From the NCBI RefSeq assembly GCF_900774055.1, contig NZ_CAAGSW010000002.1:1-64000 (forward strand): 64,000 bases of DNA, in the 5' to 3' direction. The notes below the pieces were generated by a model. That model searched no databases. It was not told where the DNA came from and saw only the letters and a program-made list of their open reading frames with translations. Of this stretch, positions 52,234 to 62,173 are shown piece after piece (the first letter of the stretch is position 1; every line of letters begins with the position of its first letter). The stretch comes from Methanococcoides sp. AM1 (GTDB taxonomy: Archaea; Halobacteriota; Methanosarcinia; Methanosarcinales; Methanosarcinaceae). Both the position numbers and the translations under genes were made by a program.

Positions 52234-54672
52234 ATGAGCAAAAAACCTGAACTTCTGGCCCCGGCAGGCAATTGGGAATCTTTTATAGCTGCTGTTGAAA
52301 ATGGGGCGGATGCTGTATATCTTGGTGCTAAGACGCTGGGTGCCAGGGCATATGCCGGCAATTTTACCCTTGAAGAGATACGGGAAGCTATTGATCATGC
52401 ACATCTTCGGGGTGTCAAGGTCTTTGTTACGGTAAATACACTGGTCAAGGATTCGGAGATCGGAAAAGCTGCGAAAATGTTGTGCTCGCTGAGCGAATAC
52501 GGTGCAGATGCGGTCCTCGTCCAGGATATCGGTTTGCTTTCCCTTGCAAAAGAGATAGTTCCCGAACTTCCGATACATGCAAGCACCCAGATGACCATTC
52601 ATAATAGTGAAGGTGTACGTTTTCTTGAAGACCTTGGTGTCAAAAGGGCTGTACTTGCAAGGGAAATGTCCCTTGAAGAGATAAAGGAAGTAAAGCAGGC
52701 TACCAACGTTGAGATCGAAACTTTCGTCCATGGTGCACTTTGTATCTCCTATTCAGGTCAATGTCTCATGAGTAGTATGATCGGTGGCAGGAGTGGCAAT
52801 CGTGGGCACTGTGCCCAGCCCTGCCGGAAGATGTACGAACTGGAACTGGATGGTGAACTGATTGACACCGATGGCCCTTACCTCTTAAGCCCGAAAGATC
52901 TTAACACAACAGAAATGCTGCCACAACTGATCGAAGCAGGCGTGGATTCCTTCAAGATAGAAGGCAGGATGAAAAGGCCGGAATATGTGGCAGGTGTTGT
53001 GAGCACATACAGGCGTTTGATCGATCGCTACATGGCTGATCCGGATTCGTATTTCGTATCCTCTGAGGAATCTCTTGTACTTGAACAGCTTTTCAACAGG
53101 GAATTTACTGATGTTTATCTTGAGGGCACATCAAGAACAGACATGATGAGTCGAGAGCAACCATACAATCGTGGCGTGGTTGCAGGTACTGTTGTAGGAT
53201 ACAACAGTGATGACAGGCGTATCCTGGTAGAGCTTTCCACCGAGCTGGCGTTAGGGGACGGGATCGGTGCCGAAGGGCTGGAAAATGCAGGTGAGAATAT
53301 CACACGCATGGTCCTGAATGGTGAAGAAGTTGATTCCGGTACAAAAGGTGATATTGTTGAGATCCCGTTCTTTGAAAAGGTTCGTTCCGGGAACTTAATT
53401 TACAGAACTATGGACCGGTCCTTAATGGACTCGCTGAAAAAGACATTCACATCTCCAAAGCCGATACGAAAAGTTCATGTGAGGATCAGGGCAGATATCG
53501 CTGCAGGTTCAGTATTGCAGTTGGAAATGGTGGATGCTGATGACAATGCGGTGTCTGTGGAATCTGATTATGTTGTTGAGGTCGCCCAGAAGAAACCGAC
53601 AACGCAAGAGCAGGTCATCCAGCAGCTCTCAAAATTAGGCAATTCTGTTTTTGAGCCTATTGATGTGGATGTGACTGTTACGGGAGATATATTCATTCCC
53701 ATAAGGGCACTTAACGATATCAGGAACATGGCAGTGTCCCAACTGGAAGCTTTAAGGATCGAAAAAGCGCGACGTAACCCTAAAGACAGCTGTGAAATTC
53801 CTGATGTCGCCTGTGAGGAAGTGCATCCGGGTAAGCCCTTGCTGGTTGTAAGTGTTGATGAGTCCCGGAGGCTTGAGGGTGCTATCAGTGGCGGAGCAGA
53901 TGTCATCTATGTCGGTGGGGAAATTTTCAGGGGCAGGGAGCCTCTGGATCTGAAAGAAGCCTTCGAGAGATGTAATAAAGAGGGTCGGAAGATCTACGTG
54001 AACACTCCGAAGATCGTATCTGATGAAGATATGGGTCGCGTGCAGGAAACGCTCAGGTTTGCAAAGGGCCTTGGGTTTGATGGTGCAGTGGTCTCGAACT
54101 ATGGTACATTCAGGCTTGCAAAAGGTGTGGGTATGGATGTGGTCATTGATAGTCCGATGAATGTTTTCAATCTGCATTCCTATGTATCCATGAAGCAACT
54201 TGGTGCCGATTCAGTTGTACTGTCTCCGGAAATGTCATTGTCCCAGGTGGAAGATGTCGCACAATGCGGTGCGGTGGAGTGCATTGTCCACGGCAGGCTT
54301 GAGGTCATGGAATCACGATACTGTATGGTCGGTGACCTGTTCAGTACAGGAGCCGGATGTTCCCGCCCGTGCGAGAATGGGGAGTTCGAGTTGTTCGATG
54401 AGAAAGAGTATTGTTTCCCGGTTCTCATGGATGACGATTGCAGGATGCATGTGCTGAACTCAAAAGAGCTTTGCATGATCGAGAATATTGGCAAACTTGT
54501 CAAGGCAGGTGTGACATCGGTGAGGATCGAGGCAAGGACTATGGATGCTTCGAAGGTGAAAAAGGTCACACAACGCTATCGTGTTGCTCTGGATGGTAAA
54601 AAGAAGGCTGGAAAATGCAAGGATATTACTGATGGCTATACTTCAGGCCATTACATGAGGGGAGTTCTATGA
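52234..54672 (+). CDS. U32 peptidase-family protein, double domain
   Basis: The 812-residue protein starts PELLAPAGNWESFIAAVENG (4-23), with a Cys signature HGALCISYSGQC...CAQPC (about 167-200) of U32 proteins. These are linked to tRNA or rRNA hydroxylation (TrhP, RlhA) as well as proteolysis. The C-terminal 280 residues (from about 530) repeat the fold: VSVDESRRLEGAISGGADV and VVLSPEMSLSQVED with HGRLEVMESRYC. It is 2 bases after mazG and overlaps the next gene by ATGA. Confidence 0.9.
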   Translation: MSKKPELLAPAGNWESFIAAVENGADAVYLGAKTLGARAYAGNFTLEEIREAIDHAHLRGVKVFVTVNTLVKDSEIGKAAKMLCSLSEYGADAVLVQDIGLLSLAKEIVPELPIHASTQMTIHNSEGVRFLEDLGVKRAVLAREMSLEEIKEVKQATNVEIETFVHGALCISYSGQCLMSSMIGGRSGNRGHCAQPCRKMYELELDGELIDTDGPYLLSPKDLNTTEMLPQLIEAGVDSFKIEGRMKRPEYVAGVVSTYRRLIDRYMADPDSYFVSSEESLVLEQLFNREFTDVYLEGTSRTDMMSREQPYNRGVVAGTVVGYNSDDRRILVELSTELALGDGIGAEGLENAGENITRMVLNGEEVDSGTKGDIVEIPFFEKVRSGNLIYRTMDRSLMDSLKKTFTSPKPIRKVHVRIRADIAAGSVLQLEMVDADDNAVSVESDYVVEVAQKKPTTQEQVIQQLSKLGNSVFEPIDVDVTVTGDIFIPIRALNDIRNMAVSQLEALRIEKARRNPKDSCEIPDVACEEVHPGKPLLVVSVDESRRLEGAISGGADVIYVGGEIFRGREPLDLKEAFERCNKEGRKIYVNTPKIVSDEDMGRVQETLRFAKGLGFDGAVVSNYGTFRLAKGVGMDVVIDSPMNVFNLHSYVSMKQLGADSVVLSPEMSLSQVEDVAQCGAVECIVHGRLEVMESRYCMVGDLFSTGAGCSRPCENGEFELFDEKEYCFPVLMDDDCRMHVLNSKELCMIENIGKLVKAGVTSVRIEARTMDASKVKKVTQRYRVALDGKKKAGKCKDITDGYTSGHYMRGVL

Positions 54673-55085
54673 GGATATTCCTGTCCGGTTCCATACGGGG
54701 AGGAAGGCAGATGCTTCCCGCGTACCAGTTCATTTGTAGTTATCTTCGCAGGAACGGGCATGAGGTTTTGAGCTGGCATGTGGCTCACGATGGTGTCGAG
54801 GCGACAGAGTCACTTATGACCGAGACTCAGATATTCGAACGTGACATGGGCTTTCTAAGGACAAGTGAATGCATGATCGCAGAGGTCAGCCTTGCTTCCA
54901 CAGGCGTTGGTTATGAAGTATGTTCCGCGATAAACAAGGGCATTCCGATCCTTTGTGTCCATAGGCCGGATACGAATGTCTCTGCCATGATACTGGGAAA
55001 TACCAATGGCAACGTCACTGTGAAAGAGTATTCTGATAATGAAGACCTCGAAATGATCCTCCGGGATTTCCTTGGATTTTTTTGA
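54669..55085 (+). CDS. Nucleoside 2-deoxyribosyltransferase-like (DNPH1/Rcl type) protein
   Basis: The 138-residue protein starts with the family pattern MRIFLSGSIRGGR (1-13), contains FERDMGFLRTSECMIAEVS (split about 56-75) with the acidic active site, and STGVGYEVCSAI (about 77-88). Such enzymes cleave N-glycosidic bonds of deoxynucleotides. It overlaps the U32 gene. With MazG in the same operon, a nucleotide sanitation role is plausible. Confidence 0.85.
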   Translation: MRIFLSGSIRGGRQMLPAYQFICSYLRRNGHEVLSWHVAHDGVEATESLMTETQIFERDMGFLRTSECMIAEVSLASTGVGYEVCSAINKGIPILCVHRPDTNVSAMILGNTNGNVTVKEYSDNEDLEMILRDFLGFF

Positions 55086-55129
55086 AGGCTTTTCCTGAAT
55101 GGCGTATTTTCTATTCAGGGAACGATATT

Positions 55130-56110
55130 TTACTCCACGACAATGGTCACGTTGTTGGACTGCACTTCACCCAGCCAGTAAGGTTCTGTGATGGCTTCGC
55201 CTGTGGATGTATGATAGATGGCATTAAGAGCATATTCCCCTTTTTTCAGGTCCCAGCACTTTGAATTAAAGGTAGTATTGAGGGATTGTCCGGGACTAAG
55301 TTCAACAAGGTTTTCGTTAGTCATCTGTTCTCTCATAAGTACTCCACAAACATAGGAGGCCTTGGTGTCATTTGAATCGTAGAAACAGATGTCGTAACTG
55401 ATCTGTTCAGCCATTTCCCAAACATTAATGGTTTTTTCTCCAACGTTTGTCAATGTTAAGTAAATATCAAAATTCTCTTTCTCTGGTACCGTTGTTTTTT
55501 CGGGAATGACCGTGAATTCCAAATTTCCTTTCTGGAACTTTGGTCTCAGGTCCACCATTATCCTTGCCAGGGACAGGATCTTCCTTTTCAGATGTGATTC
55601 CCCGATCGCATCTGAGCTGTAGATGACATGAACGACCTTTCCATCATATCTTTTATTCGTCTGTTCGATATAATAGGATTCAGTTCCAGCATCAATATGC
55701 CCCAGAACAACATCATTTGCTGCTGTAAATGAAGCAGAACTTTCCGGTATTCCAGCAATTTTCCCGTGGTAAGTTTTGATGTCCGGATACATCTCCGGAT
55801 TTGTGAAGACACTCGATTCATGAACTTGCACTTCTAGATCTTCTCCCAATAGTCTCAGATTCACAGTACCATTAGCAGCGGACCTCTTGAAATTCTCAGG
55901 ATTTGCAACCGCTACTTCATAGTGACTTTGGATCCAGGAGAATCTATCTATCGTTCCTATATCATACTCGATGATCTCAAAGATCCTGTTCTCATCCGGG
56001 ATCTCAGTTGTTCTGTCAACATGGTCTGCGTATATTGCTCCTGCTGTGATCAGAATTACAAGGAATAGCAAGCCTGCTTCAGATCTTCCAATACTCATCA
56101 AATTTAACAT
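55130..56110 (-). CDS. Exported protease prodomain-like protein lacking a peptidase domain
   Basis: The 326-residue protein has a signal peptide (about 1-28), an N-terminal region like the propeptide of metallopeptidases (GTVNLRLLGEDLEVQVHESS about 81-100; YHGKIAGIPESSASFT, about 115-130; TESYYIEQT), and a C-terminal domain (about 205-326) resembling the BsuPI/CARDB type. No HExxH zinc site is present. It is possibly a secreted protease inhibitor or a decayed protease. It is convergent with the previous operon. The start may be ATG 56098. Confidence 0.7.
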   Translation of the reverse strand: MLNLMSIGRSEAGLLFLVILITAGAIYADHVDRTTEIPDENRIFEIIEYDIGTIDRFSWIQSHYEVAVANPENFKRSAANGTVNLRLLGEDLEVQVHESSVFTNPEMYPDIKTYHGKIAGIPESSASFTAANDVVLGHIDAGTESYYIEQTNKRYDGKVVHVIYSSDAIGESHLKRKILSLARIMVDLRPKFQKGNLEFTVIPEKTTVPEKENFDIYLTLTNVGEKTINVWEMAEQISYDICFYDSNDTKASYVCGVLMREQMTNENLVELSPGQSLNTTFNSKCWDLKKGEYALNAIYHTSTGEAITEPYWLGEVQSNNVTIVVE

Positions 56111-56253
56111 TCCTCACTTGTAAAATAATGTGCATTAATCGTATTAAAAAATTTGGAGCAACACCTCTTTTTTTAGATTAGGTGTTTTAATATGCAAAAC
56201 ACTTTTTGAAGTAAGGATTAAATATCTTTGACATCTATTTTTAGTAGATAAAC

Positions 56254-56499
56254 ATGGTAATGGAAATTATAGTAGTACTGGTGGCTATCATCATAGCTCT
56301 TCTTCTGTACAAGGTGCTGAAGACTGTCAAGAATATGGTAGTGAACACCGTATTGGGTGTGATTCTCCTTCTGATCGCCAACTTTGCACTGGGTCTGAAC
56401 ATTGCTTTTTCATGGGTTGTGATACTGGTCTGTGCATTCACAGGAGTTATTGGAGCAGTTCTGATAGTGCTTTTAGCATATCTCGGTATCTTCTTCTGA
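56254..56499 (+). CDS. BofA-like small membrane protein
   Basis: The 81-residue hydrophobic protein shows a glycine/asparagine pattern of the BofA family (VVNTVLGVILLLIANF about 28-43, FTGVIGAVLIVLLAYLGIFF, last 20). In Bacillus BofA regulates a membrane protease; archaeal members have no known role. Its last 27 bases overlap the end of the convergent methyltransferase gene. Confidence 0.82.
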   Translation: MVMEIIVVLVAIIIALLLYKVLKTVKNMVVNTVLGVILLLIANFALGLNIAFSWVVILVCAFTGVIGAVLIVLLAYLGIFF

Positions 56500-57138
56500 T
56501 GTCAGCTGGATAGTTCCGTTGATCATATGGCGGGTGTGTGACTCGCCCTTGAACTTTTTTTCCGTAATTACATCATTGATGTCCAGCATCCCGAAGTCCC
56601 GGAAAAGATTCTGCACTTCTTCTTTTGTAAAATAATGGTAGATTATCCCGCTCTGGCGTACAAATGTGTGGGGTTCAACGGCATCTCCTCCATATCGCAT
56701 ATCTTTAACCCCGAATACCTCCAGGAAGATCGTTCCTCCGGGTTTCAGTATCCGCTTGAATTCTGATACTGCCTTTTCACGTTCGCTTTCCAGGAGATGC
56801 TGTAATACTCCAAAACAAACGATTCCATCAAAGCTGTTGTTTGCAAAAGGAAGATCGGTTATTGAAGATACGGCATGTTGTGCTTCACGTTCACGTTTTG
56901 CAAGATATTCCCTTGAAGCTTTCAGTGCTGTGGGAGATACATCGATGCCAGTGCAATCGTAAAAATTAGATAAGGGGAGAAGGTGGCGACCTTTCCCCGA
57001 GCCTGCATCAAGGATACGGCATCCATCAGGGATGCGGGAGCGGATCGGTTCGATCGGTGCTGCACCGCCCCATCTGACATGGGAATATTCCCTGTCCCAT
57101 GCTGAAAAATGAGGGCAGGATGCCGGTCCTTGTGTCAT
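56473..57138 (-). CDS. Class I SAM-dependent methyltransferase
   Basis: The 221-residue protein has SAM-binding motif I RILDAGSGKGRHLLPL (about 41-56), motif II GIDVSPTALK, and VCFGVLQHL...FKRILKPGGTIFLEV motifs. The ATG at 57138 begins 4 bases after the lysS stop codon, so it is the second gene of an operon with lysS; the longer frame into lysS is not used. The substrate is unknown. Its 3' end overlaps the BofA-like gene. Confidence 0.85.
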   Translation of the reverse strand: MTQGPASCPHFSAWDREYSHVRWGGAAPIEPIRSRIPDGCRILDAGSGKGRHLLPLSNFYDCTGIDVSPTALKASREYLAKREREAQHAVSSITDLPFANNSFDGIVCFGVLQHLLESEREKAVSEFKRILKPGGTIFLEVFGVKDMRYGGDAVEPHTFVRQSGIIYHYFTKEEVQNLFRDFGMLDINDVITEKKFKGESHTRHMINGTIQLTSEEDTEIC

Positions 57139-57142
57139 GCTC

Positions 57143-58735
57143 TTAAGGTCTGTATGTTGATGCTTCACTGAAGCGCTTTGCAAGGAAGTCCTGGTCGATG
57201 GATGACAGGAACCATCCTGCTTTAGGTCCGGACTGCTGGCCAAGTACTGAAGTGTAGATCGCCTTGAACATTTCCTTTGGATTGATCTCCAGCTCGTCTT
57301 CGGGTACGCCAAGCTTTTCCACGATCTTAAGGTGGAGGTCAGAGCCTGCTTCCTTTGAAGAATATACAAGGTTGTGATAATCCTCACCTGTCAGTTCACC
57401 GCTGGCTTCAATGATATCAGATACTGCTCCGAGGAATGCTTTCTGCACATCAGAGAGTGTTGCGGTCTGTTCAGGCAGTTCATCCTTTACGCTGAACTTT
57501 GCAAATGGTGGTGCATACATCTCAAGCCAGTTGGAGACATTGTTTGTCAGTTCCCTGATACATTTTTCGTTGCTGGTGTCGTATCCTGCACGTTCCACGA
57601 TCTTCATGATCTTATCGAAGTCACCATGTGCTACCTGGGAGATGGTTGTCATGTGCTTGAACGGGATGTCTGTGTGGCAGATACCCTTTGCATGTGAGAG
57701 TTCCAGCACACGCTTGTTGAGACCTTCGATCTCAGTATTGGCATTGAGACGTTCGTACTCGTCCACAAGTGTCAGCAGTGGCTGTCCCGGGTCGAACTTG
57801 ATGTGTTTTTCAGGTTTTGTGCGCATGATCAGGTAGCGCAGTACCTCAGGCGGTACGACCTTGAGCATATCGGAAATTGAGACTACTACACCGGTTGATG
57901 ATGACATTGCACCTTTCTGTCCCAGCATGATCCACTCGTAGACGATAGGCTGCGGTGGCTCGTGGTCGAATATCTCGCGTACGATCCTCTTTCCTGTATC
58001 ATATGAGCCGCCTCTTGATGCATGGTCCTTTCCAAATGGTTCGACTGTTACATTCATCATCTTCCATTTTGCAGGCCAGTCCACACGCCATGTGAGCTTT
58101 CCGCCACCAGCCATTGGAACTGTGCCGGAATGACCACAGGAACATTCGTAGTCCACGGTCTCAGCATCTGCATCGAATCCGGTGACTACTGCTGTATTGA
58201 TCTTTTTACATTCCTGGCAGATAGGGTTGAACGGGCTCCATTCAGGTAACACATCCTTTCCTGATACTTCCTTGAGGATCTTTGCGATATCATCCCTTTT
58301 GATAAGTGCTGTCTTGATAGCCTCAACGAACCTGCCGCTCTTGTAAAGCTGGTCTGCACGGTAGACCTTCGGGTGGATGCCAAGTTTCTCAAGTCCTTCA
58401 AGGAAAGGTTTGAGGAAGTGCTCTGCGTAGCTTTCACATTCCCCGCATGGGCAGGGTATCTCGGAAATTGGTTTTCCGACGTGTTCTGCATAGCTTTCCG
58501 GAAGGAAAGGGTAGACCTTTCGAAGCGGGTCGAAGTTGTCGGCCATGTAGATGAAATCGGTTTCAGCACCTTTTTCCACAAGCGTCCTGTATGCTGCATC
58601 TGCGGTTACGACCTCTCTCATATTTCCAATATGGATGTGGCCGGAAGGTGTGATCCCTGTGGATATCCTGTGTTTTGTCCCATTTTCCAGAGCTTCGTCA
58701 GCAACGACTTCTGCCCAGTGTTTGATCTCTGCCAT
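57143..58735 (-). CDS. lysS: Lysyl-tRNA synthetase, class I
   Basis: The enzyme charges tRNA-Lys. The 530-residue protein is the archaeal class I type, with [12 protein letters not shown] (29-40; HIGH motif) and the KMSKS equivalent [10 protein letters not shown] (about 277-286). A cysteine cluster in CQECKK...CSCGH (about 173-200) binds zinc. A GGTGAT site and a TATATATA box (about 58827-58834) precede it. Some Methanosarcinaceae have both class I and class II forms. Confidence 0.96.
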   Translation of the reverse strand: MAEIKHWAEVVADEALENGTKHRISTGITPSGHIHIGNMREVVTADAAYRTLVEKGAETDFIYMADNFDPLRKVYPFLPESYAEHVGKPISEIPCPCGECESYAEHFLKPFLEGLEKLGIHPKVYRADQLYKSGRFVEAIKTALIKRDDIAKILKEVSGKDVLPEWSPFNPICQECKKINTAVVTGFDADAETVDYECSCGHSGTVPMAGGGKLTWRVDWPAKWKMMNVTVEPFGKDHASRGGSYDTGKRIVREIFDHEPPQPIVYEWIMLGQKGAMSSSTGVVVSISDMLKVVPPEVLRYLIMRTKPEKHIKFDPGQPLLTLVDEYERLNANTEIEGLNKRVLELSHAKGICHTDIPFKHMTTISQVAHGDFDKIMKIVERAGYDTSNEKCIRELTNNVSNWLEMYAPPFAKFSVKDELPEQTATLSDVQKAFLGAVSDIIEASGELTGEDYHNLVYSSKEAGSDLHLKIVEKLGVPEDELEINPKEMFKAIYTSVLGQQSGPKAGWFLSSIDQDFLAKRFSEASTYRP

Positions 58736-58826
58736 TAATTATCACCATGTGTATTATCTGATCAGTATAAGTGTTGAAATCTTTAGATCTATCTTCGGAT
58801 CTGAGGAATATCTGCATGTTCTCTTT

Positions 58827-58892
58827 TATATATAACATGTTTCCTTTTGCCGAAGATCTTGCTGCCACGGTACAGCAACCTGATGTAAAAAA
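58827..58892 (-). promoter_or_regulatory. lysS promoter and upstream terminator-like hairpins
   Basis: The lysS promoter is TATATATA at 58827-58834, about 90 bases from the ATG, with a leader of about 65 bases. Just upstream lie a hairpin TTGCTG/CAGCAA (58859-58878), a T6 run on the minus strand (58887-58892) and a weak hairpin around CCAC/GTGG (58903-58914) that may end the preceding decarboxylase transcript. Confidence 0.4.
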
Positions 58893-58971
58893 GGATAGTA
58901 GACCACCGCAGTGGCCATACTTACATTCGTAAATTATCGGTCTGACCGCGGATGTGTCAGACAATTGTTCA

Positions 58972-60024
58972 TCATTCTATTATTTCCGTAGGGATCTCTT
59001 CCAGGTCACAGAAGTTCGACGTGAAATTGTAAGCTCCTGCATTGATGAACACGATCTCATCCCCGATCTTCGGATCTTCCTTAAGGTACACACGGTACCT
59101 GAAAAGGTCCATTGAGCATGGGGTGCAGCCCTTGATAACATACGGATTGCCGACATTGTTGCCAACCTCGCCTTCAACTCTCAGTTTCACAGGTACCAGT
59201 ATAGCATCCATGTCACTGTTGTAGACGGAAGCGTTCACGATGATGTTGTTGTCATAGACGCCTGTGATGTAGGTGATGAGCTTGCCTGCAGGTGCTGAGA
59301 TGAACCTTCCTGGCTCTATCATGAGCTGTATGTCCTTCTCATGAAGCCATTCCCTAAGCTCTGTAAGTCTTCTGAATATCCCACCGATGACATCGACGTT
59401 GGTGTTGGCATATTCTGAAGGCAGGCCTCCTCCGATGTTGAGGATATCGATGGCCTCAAGTGTCTCTTCTGACAGGACGTCCTCGATGTCCTGCTGGATC
59501 TTCCACTCGTTGACGTTCTGTGTCTTCCTGTGAAAGTGCACTCCGAGCTGTTCGATGTGGGAGTTGTCTTTCAGTTGTGCTACCCTTTCATTGATAACAT
59601 CGGACCTCATTCCGAAAACGAAATATCTCTCAGTCCTCAGGGAATGCTCCTTGAGCTTCAGGCGGAGCAGAAGTGTGATCTTCCAGTCGGTGAGCTCCAT
59701 TGTTGAAAGTAAAATATCGAGGTCGAACTCATTGTCAACGGCAAAGGAGCGAATGCCTCTCTTATAGAGATCTTCCACGATCTCCGAGGTCCATCCCTGT
59801 GCCAGGAAAAGCACCCTTGACATGTCCTTTACGTGCTTGAGCTCGTTGATCATATGCACGCTAAGGAAACCGTCGGTGTTCTCTTCGATCATCGGGCTGA
59901 TCCTGGGGTTCGTCTTGGAGCTAAAGGCGGGGATGTCCACGACTTCCTTTACCTTGTTGTATTGCTCAAGAACTACCTTTTTTGATAATGTGAATTTCGG
60001 GGACGGGACGGTTGAATTGGTCAT
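58972..60024 (-). CDS. PLP-dependent ornithine/arginine/diaminopimelate decarboxylase-fold enzyme
   Basis: The 350-residue protein has the alanine-racemase-type barrel of group IV decarboxylases, with PAFSSKTNPR (about 32-41, PLP Lys), the ligand-binding HFHRKTQN (about 148-155), GGGLPSEYA (about 189-197), EPGRF (about 237-241) and the active-site cysteine GCTPCSMD (about 297-304). The sequence is closest in pattern to ornithine or carboxynorspermidine decarboxylases, but substrate cannot be set. It overlaps the deoxyhypusine synthase gene by ATGA, so a polyamine role is likely. Confidence 0.85.
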   Translation of the reverse strand: MTNSTVPSPKFTLSKKVVLEQYNKVKEVVDIPAFSSKTNPRISPMIEENTDGFLSVHMINELKHVKDMSRVLFLAQGWTSEIVEDLYKRGIRSFAVDNEFDLDILLSTMELTDWKITLLLRLKLKEHSLRTERYFVFGMRSDVINERVAQLKDNSHIEQLGVHFHRKTQNVNEWKIQQDIEDVLSEETLEAIDILNIGGGLPSEYANTNVDVIGGIFRRLTELREWLHEKDIQLMIEPGRFISAPAGKLITYITGVYDNNIIVNASVYNSDMDAILVPVKLRVEGEVGNNVGNPYVIKGCTPCSMDLFRYRVYLKEDPKIGDEIVFINAGAYNFTSNFCDLEEIPTEIIE

Positions 60025-60998
60025 TTGCTCACTCCGCTGTCCTCAGTATTCTTTTTCAGGCTTTCCAGCAGACCGTCCTCTGCGAGCTCATCAAGTGCAT
60101 GTATCATGGCAAGCGGGAATGTGATACTCACGTCCCCGATGACAGTTGCAACATCGCTCTCGTCCTTGACCTTTCCCCATGACTTTGCTTCGTTGGTGTT
60201 GGCACCGGACATGCTTCCCGAGGTGCGGTGGGCAGTTGTCATATATACTGCGTATTCGGCACCTCCGTTGAGGAGTGTGCTCAGGATAGCATGGTGCTTT
60301 GATATTGATCCGCCCAGTGCGATGACACCCTTGCGGTCATCGAAGCTGCTTGCGAACAGAATGTTGCCGAAATCCTTGACAACATCTACCATGAAATCAG
60401 GATGGTCCTGCTGGAACAGGTATAAGTGGAAACCGAATGCACCGTCGGTGATGGCCGGGCAGAATATCGGTACGTTGTTCTTTGCTGCTTGGTAAAGGAT
60501 CGAGTTCTCGTCATCGAGCATTAGTCCGATCTCACGCAGCATCTCGGAAACAGCCCAGCGTTTTTGTTTTTCATAAAGTTTCTTGAGGATCCTCTCGATG
60601 AGGCTCTCGAAGTTCATGTAGCTCTCGTTCTTAATGAGCAGGTTTCCCACACGGTTAATGCCTTTTTCATGCAGTTCCACATCATCGGTCTGGAACGAGC
60701 CGATCTGGAAATCCTCTCCCGTGGCCTTCATGATATCTTCTTCAAGACCACCTACAGTGGTGACGATGACATCGGCAATTCCCAGCTCGATAAGCTGGGC
60801 AAAGAACCCTCTCAGACCGGAGGTGACCATGTTGGAGGTAAATGTCAGGAATACCTTTGCAGAATCCTTTTTCATCTTAACTATTACTTCGGATGCCCGC
60901 TGGAGCTCAACGCTCTGGAATCCGATGAATTCGTAGGAATCGACAAGCTCAGACACTCGCATATCCTGTTTCCATTTTAGGTCCTTCACTTTTACCAT
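60021..60998 (-). CDS. dys: Deoxyhypusine synthase
   Basis: This enzyme moves the aminobutyl group of spermidine to a lysine of aIF5A. The 325-residue protein shows LTFTSNMVTSGLRGF (about 52-66), IVTTVGGLEEDI (about 77-88), and GSMSGANTNEAKSWGKVK near residue 260-277, which includes the catalytic lysine region. It is translationally coupled to the decarboxylase. Polyamine supply from PdaD fits. Confidence 0.93.
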   Translation of the reverse strand: MVKVKDLKWKQDMRVSELVDSYEFIGFQSVELQRASEVIVKMKKDSAKVFLTFTSNMVTSGLRGFFAQLIELGIADVIVTTVGGLEEDIMKATGEDFQIGSFQTDDVELHEKGINRVGNLLIKNESYMNFESLIERILKKLYEKQKRWAVSEMLREIGLMLDDENSILYQAAKNNVPIFCPAITDGAFGFHLYLFQQDHPDFMVDVVKDFGNILFASSFDDRKGVIALGGSISKHHAILSTLLNGGAEYAVYMTTAHRTSGSMSGANTNEAKSWGKVKDESDVATVIGDVSITFPLAMIHALDELAEDGLLESLKKNTEDSGVSK

Positions 60999-61091
60999 TA
61001 AAGATCACCGTTAAGTATGGGGTGATGGAATTCCGAAATCATATATAAATGTTGGTCTGTTTTTTAGGAGTCCTGTATGGTGGATCAATCG

Positions 61092-61511
61092 TTACATTGA
61101 ATCGACAAGCTCGTCAATTTCTTCCAGATCAACAGGCGGATTAGTGACATCATAGTAGATTCCATCGATTTCTATAGTTTTAGGCCCTACAATAGTTATC
61201 CTTGAAATTTTATTGGAATCACTATAAAAATCGATGAAATAACGACATCCAACCAAAGATTCTTGATTATCCTTTTTTTCCAGTGAATATCTATCAAGTT
61301 GGTCGATCAAATCTTCTATTTTGAGGCTATCATTTGTTGTGGTCAGTTCTCCACTCATTCCGTTCCTGATAGAGACTTTTGTAATTGTATATTGATCGAT
61401 GTCTGTCAATTCAAGTCTTTTGTCCCGAGGTTGTTCTGATATGCAACCAGAATATACTACTGCACTGCACAGGATTATACACAAAATTAAATTGCTCGCG
61501 ATTTTTCTCAT
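61092..61511 (-). CDS. Small lipoprotein of unknown function
   Basis: The 139-residue protein has a lipobox VVYSGC (Cys23) after an N-terminal hydrophobic signal, so it is probably attached to the membrane outer face. The mature part is acidic, with one further cysteine (GCRYF). I do not recognise a family. It is divergent from pdaD. Confidence 0.75.
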   Translation of the reverse strand: MRKIASNLILCIILCSAVVYSGCISEQPRDKRLELTDIDQYTITKVSIRNGMSGELTTTNDSLKIEDLIDQLDRYSLEKKDNQESLVGCRYFIDFYSDSNKISRITIVGPKTIEIDGIYYDVTNPPVDLEEIDELVDSM

Positions 61512-61606
61512 TGCACTCTATGAAATAATAGCTATAATTTATAAATAAATTTTATCATCCTCCGTCTATCGAAACATATTTATCTTTCTCTCTAATAGGC
61601 TTCTCT

Positions 61607-62149
61607 ATGATCCCGAAAAAAGCGTTTGTGGTAAAAGGTACCGGTGTCCATAAGGACAAGCTGGCTTCATTTGAGCTTGCGTTAAGGGACGGTGGGATCG
61701 AGAAGTTCAATCTTGTGACGGTTTCAAGCATATTGCCTCCAAATTGTGATGTGGTCCCACAGGAAGAAGGTCTTGCTGATCTCAAGCCCGGGCAGATCGT
61801 TTACTGCGTCATGGCAAAGAACCAGACGGATGAACCAAGACGCCAGATCGCAGCAGCCATCGGGAATGCTGTTCCTGTCAACAGGAAGGACTATGGTTAC
61901 ATTTCCGAGCACCATTCCTTCGGGGAGGACGAGAGGACCGCAGGAGTCTATGCCGAGGACCTGGCAGCAACCATGCTTGCTACGACCCTGGGAGTTGAGT
62001 TCGATGCGGACTCTGCCTGGGAAGAGCGTGAGCAGGTCTATAAGGCAAGTGGTCACATATTTGATACCACACACTATTGCCAGTGTGCCCAGGGAGATGA
62101 AAATGGCCTGTGGACCACTGTTGTTGTTGCAATGGTCTTTGTTATCTGA
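61607..62149 (+). CDS. pdaD: Pyruvoyl-dependent arginine decarboxylase
   Basis: PdaD converts arginine to agmatine. The 180-residue proenzyme has the self-cleavage site VSSILPP (Ser40-Ser41), where the second Ser becomes the pyruvoyl group, followed by SEHHSFGED (about 101-109) and GEDERTAG, typical of the family. Agmatine feeds polyamine synthesis and is the substrate of TiaS (29075-30370). Length is slightly longer than the Methanocaldococcus enzyme. Confidence 0.95.
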   Translation: MIPKKAFVVKGTGVHKDKLASFELALRDGGIEKFNLVTVSSILPPNCDVVPQEEGLADLKPGQIVYCVMAKNQTDEPRRQIAAAIGNAVPVNRKDYGYISEHHSFGEDERTAGVYAEDLAATMLATTLGVEFDADSAWEEREQVYKASGHIFDTTHYCQCAQGDENGLWTTVVVAMVFVI

Positions 62150-62173
62150 GATGGTTGCAAAATCCGAATAATT

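Noticed and set aside
58698-58964. 88-codon frame upstream of lysS, minus strand
   Set aside because: It crosses the lysS promoter and the TATA box and looks like non-coding sequence.
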